Assembly: GCA_003527225.1 (NCBI GenBank) | Contig: DPXQ01000044.1 | Location: 171,239 to 235,238 of the forward strand | DNA from: Rhizobium sp. | Lineage (GTDB): Bacteria > Pseudomonadota > Alphaproteobacteria > Rhizobiales > Rhizobiaceae | DNA: 64,000 nucleotides | Reading direction: 5' to 3' | In this document: piece by piece, positions 1-9,515 of the stretch | Layout: the number at the start of each line of letters is the position of its first letter | Position numbering within the stretch: the first letter of the stretch is position 1 | Made by a program: the position numbers and the translations under genes | The notes under the pieces: model-generated | Seen by the model: only the letters and a program-made list of their open reading frames with translations | The model's database searches: none | What the model was told of the DNA's origin: nothing

Positions 1-56
1 CGTTTGCCTTCGGGGCATTGAGCGGATAGCCCTGCAGCGACGAATTGACGTTGCGC

Positions 57-80
57 AAAAATGCCGCAGGGGCATTTTGA
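57..80 (+). terminator. Hairpin terminator of the gene upstream of the window
   Basis: Arms AAAATGCC (58-65) and GGCATTTT (71-78) form a perfect 8-bp stem around a 5-base loop. The A- and T-rich ends make it work as an intrinsic terminator in either direction. It separates whatever lies to the left from the ctaC promoter region. Confidence 0.6.
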
Positions 81-150
81 AGCGCATATTGCGGTCAACG
101 ATAAACTGTGATTTTAAACAGAACGCATAGCATGCATTCCGCGTTTTGGT

Positions 151-164
151 TTGATTTGGATCAA
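151..164. promoter_or_regulatory. FNR/FixK-type box in front of ctaC
   Basis: TTGAT, four bases, ATCAA is a perfect match to the Crp/Fnr-family anaerobox. It ends 20 bases before the ctaC start codon, with the purine-rich ribosome binding site between them. So close to the gene it would more naturally block transcription than activate it, which would suit shutdown of the low-affinity aa3 oxidase when oxygen is scarce. The match is seen; repression is inferred. Confidence 0.6.
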
Positions 165-184
165 ACGCTTGAGGGAGAGACACC

Positions 185-1072
185 GTGATTAAGAGAGCTT
201 TCGCAGGATTGGCCGCCATGGCCTGTCTGCTTTTTGCTTCCGGCAGTTTTGCCGACCAGCCGACCCCGTGGCAAATGGACCTTCAGCCGGCGGCGACGCC
301 GATCATGGAGCAGATTCGCTGGTTTGAGAATTATACCCTCTGGTTCATCGTTCCGATCACGGTCTTTGTTCTCCTGTTGCTGATCGTCGTGATGGTCCGC
401 TTCCGCTCCGGGGCCAATCCGGTGCCGTCGAAAACCAGCCACAACACCATGATCGAGATCGTGTGGACGCTCGGTCCGGTTCTGATCCTGCTGTTCTTCG
501 CGATCCCCTCCTTCAATCTTCTCACCGCCCAGCTGACGCAGCCGGAAAATCCGGACGTTACGGTAAAGGCGACCGCCACCCAGTGGCAGTGGAACTACGA
601 ATATCAGGGCGACAAGGAAGTCTCCTTCGATTCCTACATGTTGAAGGAAGACGAGCGCGCCGCTATCGGCAAGGTAGACACGACGCTTTATCCGCGCCTA
701 TTGGCTGTTGACAACGAGATGGTCGTGCCGGTCGGCAAGTCGGTTCGCCTGCTCGTCACGGCGGCCCCCACGGATGTTATTCACGCCTTCGCCATGCCTG
801 CCTTCGGCATCAAGATCGATGCAGTCCCCGGACGCCTGAACGAAACCTGGTTCAAGGCCGATCGCGAGGGGCTTTTCTACGGTCAGTGTTCGGAGCTTTG
901 CGGCAAGGATCACGGCTTCATGCCGATCGCGATCCGTGTGGTCGCGCAGGACAAGTATGCCGCTTGGCTCGAGGCCGCAACCTCGAGCGTTGAGGACGCC
1001 AACAAGGCGTTGATGGCGGCGGTGGACGGCGCGGACAAGTCCGTGCAACTCGCCGATAACGTTTCGAAATAA
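185..1072 (+). CDS. ctaC: Cytochrome c oxidase subunit II (aa3 type)
   Basis: Subunit II takes electrons from cytochrome c through the binuclear CuA centre and passes them to subunit I. The 295-residue protein has a signal peptide, two membrane helices (about 50-75 and 95-115) and a periplasmic cupredoxin domain. The CuA motif CSELCGKDHGFM is complete, with the upstream His in HAFAMP. The start is GTG at 185, preceded by GAGGGAGAGA; no better start is nearby. It opens the oxidase operon and lies 18 bases ahead of ctaD. An anaerobox sits just upstream. Confidence 0.95.
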   Translation: MIKRAFAGLAAMACLLFASGSFADQPTPWQMDLQPAATPIMEQIRWFENYTLWFIVPITVFVLLLLIVVMVRFRSGANPVPSKTSHNTMIEIVWTLGPVLILLFFAIPSFNLLTAQLTQPENPDVTVKATATQWQWNYEYQGDKEVSFDSYMLKEDERAAIGKVDTTLYPRLLAVDNEMVVPVGKSVRLLVTAAPTDVIHAFAMPAFGIKIDAVPGRLNETWFKADREGLFYGQCSELCGKDHGFMPIAIRVVAQDKYAAWLEAATSSVEDANKALMAAVDGADKSVQLADNVSK

Positions 1073-2776
<1,704 letters not shown>

Positions 2777-2794
2777 CGCGAACTGACTGAAATA

Positions 2795-2831
2795 TCGGGC
2801 GCCGCGGCCCCACGCGGATAGCGGCGCCCGA
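2795..2831 (+). other. Strong hairpin between ctaD and ctaB
   Basis: An 11-bp perfect GC-rich stem (2795-2805 with 2821-2831) closes a 15-base loop. No T-run follows, so it is not a standard terminator. It could protect the 3' end of the ctaCD transcript or lower readthrough into the assembly genes. Confidence 0.55.
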
Positions 2832-2858
2832 CAAGAACAAAAGAACGGGACGGAAACG

Positions 2859-3815
2859 ATGGCTGTAATCGACAATTGCGACGTGCTGGACCTGGAGGGC
2901 GATCTGCGCCTTTCCGAAGCCAGTGCACGCGATTATTTCGCGCTGCTGAAGCCGCGCGTGATGTCGCTGGTCGTTTTCACCGCCTTTGCCGGACTGGTCC
3001 TTGCGCCCGGCCATATCCATCCGGTGCTCGGCACCATTGCCATCTTGTGCATTGCCGTCGGGGCGGGAGCCTCGGGCGCGCTGAACATGTGGTATGACGC
3101 CGATATCGATGCCGTCATGACACGCACCGCCAAGCGGCCGATCCCGGCAGGGCGCATCCAGCCTGCCGAAGCGCTCGCCTTCGGCCTGACGCTCGCAGTC
3201 TTCTCGGTCTCCATCCTCGGCCTTGTCGTGAACTGGTTCTCCGCCTCGCTCCTGGCGTTCACGATTTTCTTCTATGCCGTCGTCTATACGATGTGGCTGA
3301 AGCGTTCGACGCCGCAGAACATCGTCATCGGCGGTGCTGCCGGCGCGTTCCCGCCGATGGTCGGCTGGGCCTGCGTCACCGGCGGCGTATCGCTCGACAG
3401 CATCGTTCTGTTCCTCATCATCTTTTTCTGGACCCCGGCACACTTCTGGGCGCTCGCGCTCTTCAAGATGCGCGACTACGCCGCTGTCGGTGTGCCCATG
3501 CTGCCCAATGTCGCCGGCGAGGCGACAACCAAGTGGCAGATCACCCTCTACGCGGTACTGACCGCTGTGACTGGTGTCGTTCCGGCGCTGACCGGTCTTG
3601 CTTCACCGGCCTATGGCCTGTTTGCCGCAGCTCTCGGCGCCGGTTTCATCTACTATTCCATCGGCGTGTTGCGGATGCCGGAAGGCGACGAGAAAATGGT
3701 TCCCGCCAAGAAGCTCTTCGGCTTCTCGCTCCTTTATCTCTTCGCTGTCTTCTCGGCGCTTCTTGTCGATCATTATGTCGTGACACTCGCGACCCTTCTT
3801 GGAGGGGCAATCTAA
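2859..3815 (+). CDS. ctaB: Protoheme IX farnesyltransferase
   Basis: CtaB (Cox10) converts heme b to heme O by farnesylation, the first step in making heme a for the oxidase. The 318-residue protein is a polytopic UbiA-family prenyltransferase. The first Asp-rich motif appears as [15 protein letters not shown] (about residues 84-98), followed by [11 protein letters not shown] 2859 follows GGGACGGAAACG. Its stop codon overlaps the ATG of the next small gene (TAATG), indicating translational coupling. Confidence 0.95.
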   Translation: MAVIDNCDVLDLEGDLRLSEASARDYFALLKPRVMSLVVFTAFAGLVLAPGHIHPVLGTIAILCIAVGAGASGALNMWYDADIDAVMTRTAKRPIPAGRIQPAEALAFGLTLAVFSVSILGLVVNWFSASLLAFTIFFYAVVYTMWLKRSTPQNIVIGGAAGAFPPMVGWACVTGGVSLDSIVLFLIIFFWTPAHFWALALFKMRDYAAVGVPMLPNVAGEATTKWQITLYAVLTAVTGVVPALTGLASPAYGLFAAALGAGFIYYSIGVLRMPEGDEKMVPAKKLFGFSLLYLFAVFSALLVDHYVVTLATLLGGAI

Positions 3816-3952
3816 TGGAAACCATCAAGCTCAACGATACGCAGAAGAAGTCGCGCCGTGGACGCAACGTCGCGCTGGGCCTGGTTCTCGGCGGCCTCGT
3901 TATCCTGTTTTACGTCGTGACGCTGGTGAAAATCACCGGCGCACCGAACTAG
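3815..3952 (+). CDS. Small single-helix membrane protein of the cta operon (CoxF-like)
   Basis: This 45-residue protein has a basic N-terminal part (KKSRRGRN) and one hydrophobic helix (about residues 19-39), so the N terminus probably faces the cytoplasm. Its ATG overlaps the ctaB stop, and GGAGGGGC upstream is a good ribosome binding site. Rhizobial cta operons commonly carry such a mini-gene between ctaB and ctaG, labelled CoxF or hypothetical; a role in oxidase assembly is inferred from position alone. Confidence 0.8.
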   Translation: METIKLNDTQKKSRRGRNVALGLVLGGLVILFYVVTLVKITGAPN

Positions 3953-3970
3953 GCGGACGGAGGACGGGTC

Positions 3971-4579
3971 TTGACCTCAACGACGCAAAAGACATCCAGC
4001 GGGACACGCGGCAACGCTGCGATCCTGGTCGCCTGTGTGGCCTTTGTCGCCGGCATGGTCGGCATGAGCTTTGCGGCCGTGCCGCTCTATCAGATGTTCT
4101 GCCAGGTGACGGGGTATAACGGCACGACCCAGCGCGTCGAGCAGGTTTCCGACGTGATCCTCGACCGCACAATGAATGTCACGTTCGATGCGAACGTCGA
4201 TCCCCATCTCATGTGGAAGTTCGAGCCGGTCGACCGGCAGGTGAAGTTGCGCATCGGCGAAACGGTAGAGGTGCACTATACGGCGACGAACCACTCGTCG
4301 AAGCCAGCCACAGGGCAGGCGGTCTTCAATGTGACGCCGATGGAAGCTGCCGCCTACTTCAACAAGATCGAGTGCTTCTGCTTCACCGATGTCCAGCTCA
4401 AACCGGGTGAAACCCGGGACATGCCGGTCGTGTTCTTCATCGATCCCGAGATCGTGAACACGGTGGAAACGAAGGATATCGGTACGATTACCCTGTCCTA
4501 CACCTTCTATCCGCATGAGGAGGAGAAGCCGGTGGCGGCGCTGCCGGGCACTGGTGCGGACGGGAACCCAAAATTGTGA
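3971..4579 (+). CDS. ctaG: Cytochrome c oxidase assembly protein CtaG (Cox11)
   Basis: CtaG inserts copper into the CuB site of subunit I. The 202-residue protein has one N-terminal membrane anchor (about 18-40) ending in [16 protein letters not shown], then a periplasmic domain with the copper-binding motif ECFCFTDVQ. The start is TTG 3971, seven bases after GGAGG, with no competing ATG. A small hairpin separates it from ctaE. Confidence 0.93.
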   Translation: MTSTTQKTSSGTRGNAAILVACVAFVAGMVGMSFAAVPLYQMFCQVTGYNGTTQRVEQVSDVILDRTMNVTFDANVDPHLMWKFEPVDRQVKLRIGETVEVHYTATNHSSKPATGQAVFNVTPMEAAAYFNKIECFCFTDVQLKPGETRDMPVVFFIDPEIVNTVETKDIGTITLSYTFYPHEEEKPVAALPGTGADGNPKL

Positions 4580-4585
4580 GAGGAG

Positions 4586-4604
4586 GGCCCGGTTTCGCCG
4601 GGCC
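4586..4604 (+). other. Hairpin between ctaG and ctaE
   Basis: GGCCCGG (4586-4592) pairs perfectly with CCGGGCC (4598-4604) around a 5-base loop. No T-run follows. Like the hairpin at 2795-2831, it sits where assembly-factor genes and structural-subunit genes meet. Confidence 0.45.
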
Positions 4605-4636
4605 TCAACAGAGATTGAAATTCGGGGATTGCTGAC

Positions 4637-5515
4637 ATGGCTCAAGCGCATCAGAAGAATCACGACTACCACATCATTGATCCGAGCCCGTGGCCAGTTC
4701 TGGCCGCGCTCGGCGCCTTCCTGCTGACCTTCGGCGGCGTTGCCTACATGCGCTATCTGTCCGGCGGCTCCTTCGAGCTGTTCGGTCTCGAACTGGCCAA
4801 TCCCTGGCTCTTCTTCATCGGCCTGGCGATTGTCCTCTACACGATGGTCGGCTGGTGGTCGGACACGATCAAGGAAGCCCATGAAGGGCATCATACCCGC
4901 GTGGTGTCGCTCCACCTGCGCTACGGCATGATCATGTTCATCGCATCTGAAGTGATGTTCTTCGTTGCCTGGTTCTGGGCCTTCTTCGATGCCAGCATTT
5001 TCGCCAATGAAGCGATCCAGGCAAGCCGGGTCGAGTTTACCGGCGGTCAGTGGCCGCCGAAGGGCATTGAAGTCCTCGATCCCTGGCATCTGCCGCTCTA
5101 CAACACCATTATCCTGCTTCTCTCCGGCACCGCCGTCACCTGGGCTCACCACGCCCTGCTGCATGGCGACCGCAAGGGATTGATCTCCGGCCTGACGATC
5201 ACCGTCCTGCTGGGCATGCTGTTCTCCTTCGTGCAGGGTTATGAATATGCCCACGCACCCTTCGCCTTCAAGGAAAGCATCTACGGCTCGACCTTCTTCA
5301 TGGCGACCGGTTTCCACGGCTTCCACGTCCTCGTCGGAACGATCTTCCTGATCGTCTGCCTCCTGCGGGCGCTCAAGGGCGACTTCACTCCGAAGCAGCA
5401 TTTTGGCTTCGAAGCCGCCGCCTGGTACTGGCACTTCGTCGACGTGGTCTGGCTCTTCCTGTTCTTCTCGATCTACATCTGGGGCGGCTGGGGCGCACCG
5501 CTCGCCCACGGGTAA
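4637..5515 (+). CDS. ctaE: Cytochrome c oxidase subunit III
   Basis: Subunit III stabilises the oxidase core and its proton uptake. The 292-residue protein has seven predicted membrane helices and family motifs such as FHGFHV, EAAAWYWHFVDVVWLFLF and the lipid-binding Glu region around ASEVMFFVAWFWAFF. The N terminus (AQAHQKNHDYHIIDPSPWP) is typical of alphaproteobacteria. It is the last gene of the operon, followed by an intrinsic terminator. Confidence 0.95.
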   Translation: MAQAHQKNHDYHIIDPSPWPVLAALGAFLLTFGGVAYMRYLSGGSFELFGLELANPWLFFIGLAIVLYTMVGWWSDTIKEAHEGHHTRVVSLHLRYGMIMFIASEVMFFVAWFWAFFDASIFANEAIQASRVEFTGGQWPPKGIEVLDPWHLPLYNTIILLLSGTAVTWAHHALLHGDRKGLISGLTITVLLGMLFSFVQGYEYAHAPFAFKESIYGSTFFMATGFHGFHVLVGTIFLIVCLLRALKGDFTPKQHFGFEAAAWYWHFVDVVWLFLFFSIYIWGGWGAPLAHG

Positions 5516-5535
5516 TCACAGGGTGAATAAGCGAA

Positions 5536-5568
5536 GAAGGCGGCGCCCCTGGGGGTGCCGTCTTTTTT
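5536..5568 (+). terminator. Intrinsic terminator of the cta operon
   Basis: CGGCGCCCC (5541-5549) pairs with GGGGTGCCG (5552-5560), one wobble included, followed by TCTTTTTT. It ends the cta transcript and lies in the convergent gap before the stop codon of the opposite-strand gene. Confidence 0.8.
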
Positions 5569-5572
5569 GTGC

Positions 5573-6196
5573 TCAATCGAGAGCGGCGGCCCGCTCGAGG
5601 GCCGTCGGCCGGGGAATGCCGCGATCGAGCCGTTCGAGGATCGCGTCGGCGCATTCAAGCGAGGTGAGTACGTCGGTATTGACGGTCATGTCGAAAAGCC
5701 TCGGTCTCTGGACCTCCCGGTCGGATCTTCCGCTCTGTGAAGACGCTGCATGTTCGTCATCGGTCCGGAGATGGAGCCCCTTGCGACCGGGCTCGCCTCG
5801 CCCGCGCCGTCTGGCCGTCTCCAGGGAGCACAAGACCCTGACAAAGAGGACCGGAAAACCGGCCATTCGTCGTGCGCAATCGGAAATCAGGCCAGGTGCG
5901 CGCGGATAGCCGCCGTCGAGGCCGAGATCGGCGACGACGTTGAGGCCAAGGCGGCTGTAGAGGGCGATGGATTCCCAACGTGCTGCAAGGAAAAGCGGCA
6001 GCGTGTTTTGCAGATCGGGGCGCTTGCCTCCCTGATGAAGCCCGATCCCGGGAAGAAACCGGTCGGCGGTATCGAGGTCGAGATTCACCCAGAGCCCGGG
6101 AAACCGGTTCTGGATCGCTTTGGCGATAGAGGCTTTCCCCGATCGCGGAACACCGTTCAGAATGACGATCTGCCCGCGGTTTAGCGCATCACTCAT
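5573..6196 (-). CDS. Chloramphenicol phosphotransferase-like P-loop protein
   Basis: The 207-residue protein starts with a beta strand and P-loop (IVILNGVPRSGKASIAKAIQ) and continues with NLDLDTADRFLPGI and VVADLGLDGGY. This layout resembles the chloramphenicol phosphotransferase-like family, small ATP- or GTP-dependent kinases. The canonical Ser/Thr after the P-loop Lys is Ala here, with Ser next, so nucleotide use needs care. The substrate is unknown and resistance should not be assumed. It stands alone, convergent with ctaE. Confidence 0.7.
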   Translation of the reverse strand: MSDALNRGQIVILNGVPRSGKASIAKAIQNRFPGLWVNLDLDTADRFLPGIGLHQGGKRPDLQNTLPLFLAARWESIALYSRLGLNVVADLGLDGGYPRAPGLISDCARRMAGFPVLFVRVLCSLETARRRGRGEPGRKGLHLRTDDEHAASSQSGRSDREVQRPRLFDMTVNTDVLTSLECADAILERLDRGIPRPTALERAAALD

Positions 6197-6300
6197 GATC
6201 TGGCATGTCTCCCGACTGGAACGAAAGCATGGGCCTAAATGTTTGCCTCGGCAATCCGTATAATTTATGCAAAGAACGAACCTGACGCAAAGGATGGGCT

Positions 6301-6684
6301 ATGAACGAGGACAATGCAATCTATCCGCCGGTCGATCCGGTGAAGGCCGCGCTCGGAGCCTGCTGCCCCCGTTGCGGACAAGGCAAGCTTTTTGGGGGCC
6401 TGACGAAGATCAGGCCGCGCTGCCAGAACTGCGGCCTCGATTTTTCCTTCGCCGATTCCGGTGACGGCCCCGCGGTATTCGTCATCATGATTGCCGATTT
6501 CATTGTCGTCGGGCTTGCCGTCTGGACGGAGATCAACTTTTCACCGCCGGTATGGGTTCATTTCCTGCTTTGGGGGCCGCTGGCGGTCGGGTTGTCGTTG
6601 TGGCTGCTGAGAACGATCAAGGCGCTGCTGATCGTCCTGCAATACAAGAACAAGGCCTCTCAGGGAACGATCGACCGTGGCTAA
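6301..6684 (+). CDS. DUF983 family membrane protein
   Basis: The 127-residue protein has a zinc-ribbon-like pair CCPRCG (about 21-26) and CQNCG (about 41-45), then two hydrophobic helices. DUF983 proteins sit next to aa3 oxidase genes in most alphaproteobacteria and are suspected of a role in oxidase or copper assembly; no reaction is established. The end overlaps the SURF1 start by 8 bases, so the two are probably cotranslated. Confidence 0.9.
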   Translation: MNEDNAIYPPVDPVKAALGACCPRCGQGKLFGGLTKIRPRCQNCGLDFSFADSGDGPAVFVIMIADFIVVGLAVWTEINFSPPVWVHFLLWGPLAVGLSLWLLRTIKALLIVLQYKNKASQGTIDRG

Positions 6685-7411
6685 CACCGCCCCTCCCGGC
6701 CGGGCAAAACTGGGCATCAGTCTCGTCCTCCTCATCGCCGCCTTGTCGATTCTCGTCTCGCTCGGGACCTGGCAGGTCCGCCGCCTTCATTGGAAGGAGG
6801 CGTTGATCGCCGATATCGCGGCGCGCCAGCAAATGCCGCCCGCTTCGCTTTCGGAAATCGAAGCCGCGGTCGCAAAGGGCGAGGCGGTGGAATACCGCCC
6901 TGTCCGTGCTGAGGGCCGCTATCTGAACGACAAGGAGCGTCACTTCTTTGCGACATTCCAGGGCCGCACCGGTTACTACGTCTATACGCCGCTGGAACTC
7001 GCCGATGGGCGCTATCTTTTCGTCAATCGCGGATTTGTTCCCTACGAGAACAAGGAACCCGCGACCCGCGCGGATGGGCTGCTCCAGGGACCTCAGACGG
7101 TCATCGGGCTTGCGCGTTCGAGGCTCTCCGAGAAACCCTCCTCCATGGTCCCGGAAAACGACATCGCCAAGAACATCTTCTACTGGAAGGATTTGGACCG
7201 GATGGCGGCGAGCACCGGGCTCGAAGCCGATCGTGTACTGCCCTTCTTCCTCGATGCGGACGCGGCCCCTGTTCCGGGCGGCATGCCTCACGGCGGCGTG
7301 ACGCAGATCGATCTGCCGAACAATCATCTGCAATATGCGGTCACCTGGTATGGTCTCGCCGCTGTCCTCCTGGTGATTTCGGCTATCGCCTTTTTCCGCC
7401 GCAAGGCCTGA
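6677..7411 (+). CDS. SURF1 family cytochrome oxidase assembly protein
   Basis: SURF1/Shy1 proteins help deliver heme a to subunit I. The 244-residue protein has the family layout of a membrane helix at each end (about 15-35 and 215-238) with a periplasmic domain between, including LGTWQVRRLHWKE and FVNRGFVPYENK. The GTG start at 6677 lies inside the end of DUF983. It belongs functionally to the cta operon although it is separated from it. Confidence 0.92.
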   Translation: MANTAPPGRAKLGISLVLLIAALSILVSLGTWQVRRLHWKEALIADIAARQQMPPASLSEIEAAVAKGEAVEYRPVRAEGRYLNDKERHFFATFQGRTGYYVYTPLELADGRYLFVNRGFVPYENKEPATRADGLLQGPQTVIGLARSRLSEKPSSMVPENDIAKNIFYWKDLDRMAASTGLEADRVLPFFLDADAAPVPGGMPHGGVTQIDLPNNHLQYAVTWYGLAAVLLVISAIAFFRRKA

Positions 7412-7496
7412 ATTCTCCGGAAGGGGCTTGCTGCGGCAGCGTTCTGCCTCGGGCAAAATTCGTGCTAGGAAGACCCGAGCGAACGGAGGACGGGAA

Positions 7497-7862
7497 ATGA
7501 AGATGGTCGCGGACACACTGGTTGCACTCGTGGCGCTGGAGCATGTCTACATCCTCGTGCTGGAGATGTTCCTGTGGACCAGGCCGGCGGGGCTCAAGGC
7601 CTTCGGCATGAAGCCGCCACAGGCCGAGGCGACCAAGGTGCTCGCCGCCAATCAGGGTCTCTACAACGGCTTCCTGGCGCTTGGCCTGTTCTGGGCGCTC
7701 AGCCAGCCGAACCCCGATTTCGCGTTTCAGCTGAAGCTGTTTTTCCTTGGCTGCGTCTTCGTCGCCGGCCTATATGGAAGCGTGACGGCATCGCGGAAGA
7801 TCCTCTACATCCAGGCGCTTCCCGCCGTCCTCGCTTTGATCCTTGTCCTGCTGGCTGGCTGA
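7497..7862 (+). CDS. DUF1304 family membrane protein
   Basis: The 121-residue protein has four predicted membrane helices and the DUF1304 features [13 protein letters not shown] and [15 protein letters not shown]. The family has no assigned reaction. I chose ATG 7497 because GGAGGA lies 6 bases upstream. Its stop codon overlaps the ispH start (TGATG), so the two genes are translationally coupled. Confidence 0.88.
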   Translation: MKMVADTLVALVALEHVYILVLEMFLWTRPAGLKAFGMKPPQAEATKVLAANQGLYNGFLALGLFWALSQPNPDFAFQLKLFFLGCVFVAGLYGSVTASRKILYIQALPAVLALILVLLAG

Positions 7863-8869
7863 TGATGAATGAGACTGTGTCCCGACCGCCCCTGACGATC
7901 CGCCTCTGCGGCCCGCGCGGCTTCTGCGCCGGCGTCGACCGCGCCATCCAGATCGTCGTCCTGGCGCTCAAAGGTTACGGCGCCCCGGTCTATGTCCGCC
8001 ACGAGATCGTCCACAACCGCTATGTGGTCGAGGGGCTGGAGGCCAAGGGCGCGGTCTTTGTCGAGGAACTGGACGAGATCCCAGAGGAGCATCGTGAGAA
8101 GCCGGTCGTCTTCTCCGCCCATGGCGTCCCGAAATCCGTGCCGGCCGATGCCCAGGCCCGCAATCTCTTCTATCTCGATGCGACGTGCCCGCTCGTTTCC
8201 AAGGTGCACAAGCAGGCCATGCGCCACCAGCGCCTCGGCCGCCATGTCGTGCTGATCGGCCATGCCGGCCATCCGGAAGTCATCGGCACCATGGGGCAAT
8301 TGCCGGAAGGCTCGGTCTCGCTGATCGAGACGATCGAGGATGCCGACCGCTATGAGCCCGCCGATGCCGACAATCTCGGCTATGTCACCCAGACGACGCT
8401 CTCGGTCGACGACACCGCCGGCGTGATCGCGCGGCTGCAGGAGCGCTTCCCCAACCTGACGGCGCCGTCCGCCGACAGCATCTGCTATGCGACCACCAAC
8501 CGCCAGGAGGCGGTCAAGCAGGCCGCGCCCGGCTGCGATCTCTTCATCATCGTCGGCGCCCCCAATTCGTCTAATTCCAAGCGCCTGGTGGAAGTGGCGC
8601 TGAAGGCCGGTGCAAAACGGTCGCTATTGGTGCAGCGCGCCTCCGAGATCGACTGGGACGATATAGGCCCGATCGGCACGCTTGGCCTGTCCGCGGGCGC
8701 GTCCGCCCCGGAAGTGATCGTCAACGAGATCATCGATGCCTTCAAGTCCCGCTACGATGCGACGATCGAACTTGCCGAATTCTCCATCGAGAACGAGCAT
8801 TTTTTGGTCAATCGCGAACTCCGGGACATCGAGCTGACCCACGCCGACATGGCCTGGGTGAATGGGTGA
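7862..8869 (+). CDS. ispH: 4-hydroxy-3-methylbut-2-enyl diphosphate reductase
   Basis: IspH performs the last step of the MEP isoprenoid pathway, reducing HMBPP to IPP and DMAPP with a [4Fe-4S] cluster. The 335-residue protein has the three cluster cysteines in GFCAGVDRA (C22), DATCPLV (C109) and SICYATTNR (C208), and the HGVP and HPEV substrate motifs. The start is ATG 7862 overlapping the preceding stop; ATG 7865 is equally possible. Linkage to thrB and rnhA is common in Rhizobiaceae. Confidence 0.95.
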   Translation: MMNETVSRPPLTIRLCGPRGFCAGVDRAIQIVVLALKGYGAPVYVRHEIVHNRYVVEGLEAKGAVFVEELDEIPEEHREKPVVFSAHGVPKSVPADAQARNLFYLDATCPLVSKVHKQAMRHQRLGRHVVLIGHAGHPEVIGTMGQLPEGSVSLIETIEDADRYEPADADNLGYVTQTTLSVDDTAGVIARLQERFPNLTAPSADSICYATTNRQEAVKQAAPGCDLFIIVGAPNSSNSKRLVEVALKAGAKRSLLVQRASEIDWDDIGPIGTLGLSAGASAPEVIVNEIIDAFKSRYDATIELAEFSIENEHFLVNRELRDIELTHADMAWVNG

Positions 8870-8877
8870 GTTGCGAC

Positions 8878-8940
8878 GGCGTAGCCGGAAAAACGATCCG
8901 GCGAATCGTTTTTAGCAACGAACGCCCGGAGCCTAAAGCG
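8878..8940. repeat. Intergenic repeat unit A behind ispH
   Basis: This 63-base unit recurs at 8977-9037 with about 80% identity and a period of 99 bases. It contains a near-symmetric element: AAAAACGAT (8889-8897) pairs with ATCGTTTTT (8905-8913) over a 7-base loop, so it can also act as an ispH terminator. I do not recognise the repeat family. Confidence 0.6.
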
Positions 8941-8976
8941 ACGGGCCGGGATACGCCGCCGCATATCCAAGCCAGT

Positions 8977-9037
8977 GGCGCAGCCGGCAAAACGCTCCGG
9001 TGATCGTTTCTGGCATCGAACGCGCTGAGCCTTAGCG
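8977..9037. repeat. Intergenic repeat unit B behind ispH
   Basis: This is the diverged second copy of the 8878-8940 unit, in the same orientation. The central AAAACG and CGTTT arms are conserved but the stem is shorter. No open reading frame covers it convincingly. Confidence 0.6.
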
Positions 9038-9092
9038 TGGTGCCGGCAAGAACGGCCGGGCGTCGGGGTGAGGGCTCAAATCGAGGTGAAGC

Positions 9093-9353
9093 ATGCGCAA
9101 TTACATCGGCTTGATCCACAAAGACGCGGATAGTGATTTTGGCGTCTCCTTTCCCGATTTTTCGGGCGTCGTGACCGCCGGGACCGATCTCGACGATGCG
9201 CGACGTATGGCCGAGGAGGCGCTCGGCCTGCATGTCGAAGGCATGGTCGAGGACGGCGAGGCTATACCCGAACCGTCCTCGCTTGAGGCGATCATGAACG
9301 ATCCGACCAACAAAGATGTGAGAACCGTGATCGTTGCATTACGCCCGAGATAA
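9093..9353 (+). CDS. Short HicB-like antitoxin-family protein, no HicA partner
   Basis: The 86-residue protein has the HicB sensor fold: an N-terminal strand (YIGLIHKDADSDFGVSFPDFSG), TDLDDARRMAEEAL and the EDGEAIPEPSSLE motif. HicB antitoxins neutralise the mRNA interferase HicA and usually have a C-terminal ribbon-helix-helix or HTH domain; this one stops before any DNA-binding domain. No HicA-like gene (small, with a catalytic His) lies on either side. It may be a stand-alone HicB-fold protein or a remnant. Confidence 0.8.
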   Translation: MRNYIGLIHKDADSDFGVSFPDFSGVVTAGTDLDDARRMAEEALGLHVEGMVEDGEAIPEPSSLEAIMNDPTNKDVRTVIVALRPR

Positions 9354-9371
9354 GGGCCGGCCTTTCGGCCC
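9354..9371 (+). terminator. Possible hairpin terminator of the HicB-like gene
   Basis: GGGCCG (9354-9359) pairs with CGGCCC (9366-9371) directly after the stop codon. No T-run follows, so the call is weak. Confidence 0.3.
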
Positions 9372-9515
9372 AACATCCGCTTCCACACACCCTCACGGCA
9401 AATCGCTTCAATTCCTGTGCTCCGTGCCATCCCGGCACTGGCACTCCGTTTTCCCCCGCTGTATGGCTTGCGCTATCATCGGCGGCACAACGAACGCAGC
9501 GCGGGAATTTTTGAC

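Noticed and set aside
9038..9092. Search for a hicA toxin gene upstream of the HicB-like gene
   Set aside because: The gap is too short and filled by the repeat unit; nothing encodes the HicA His motif.
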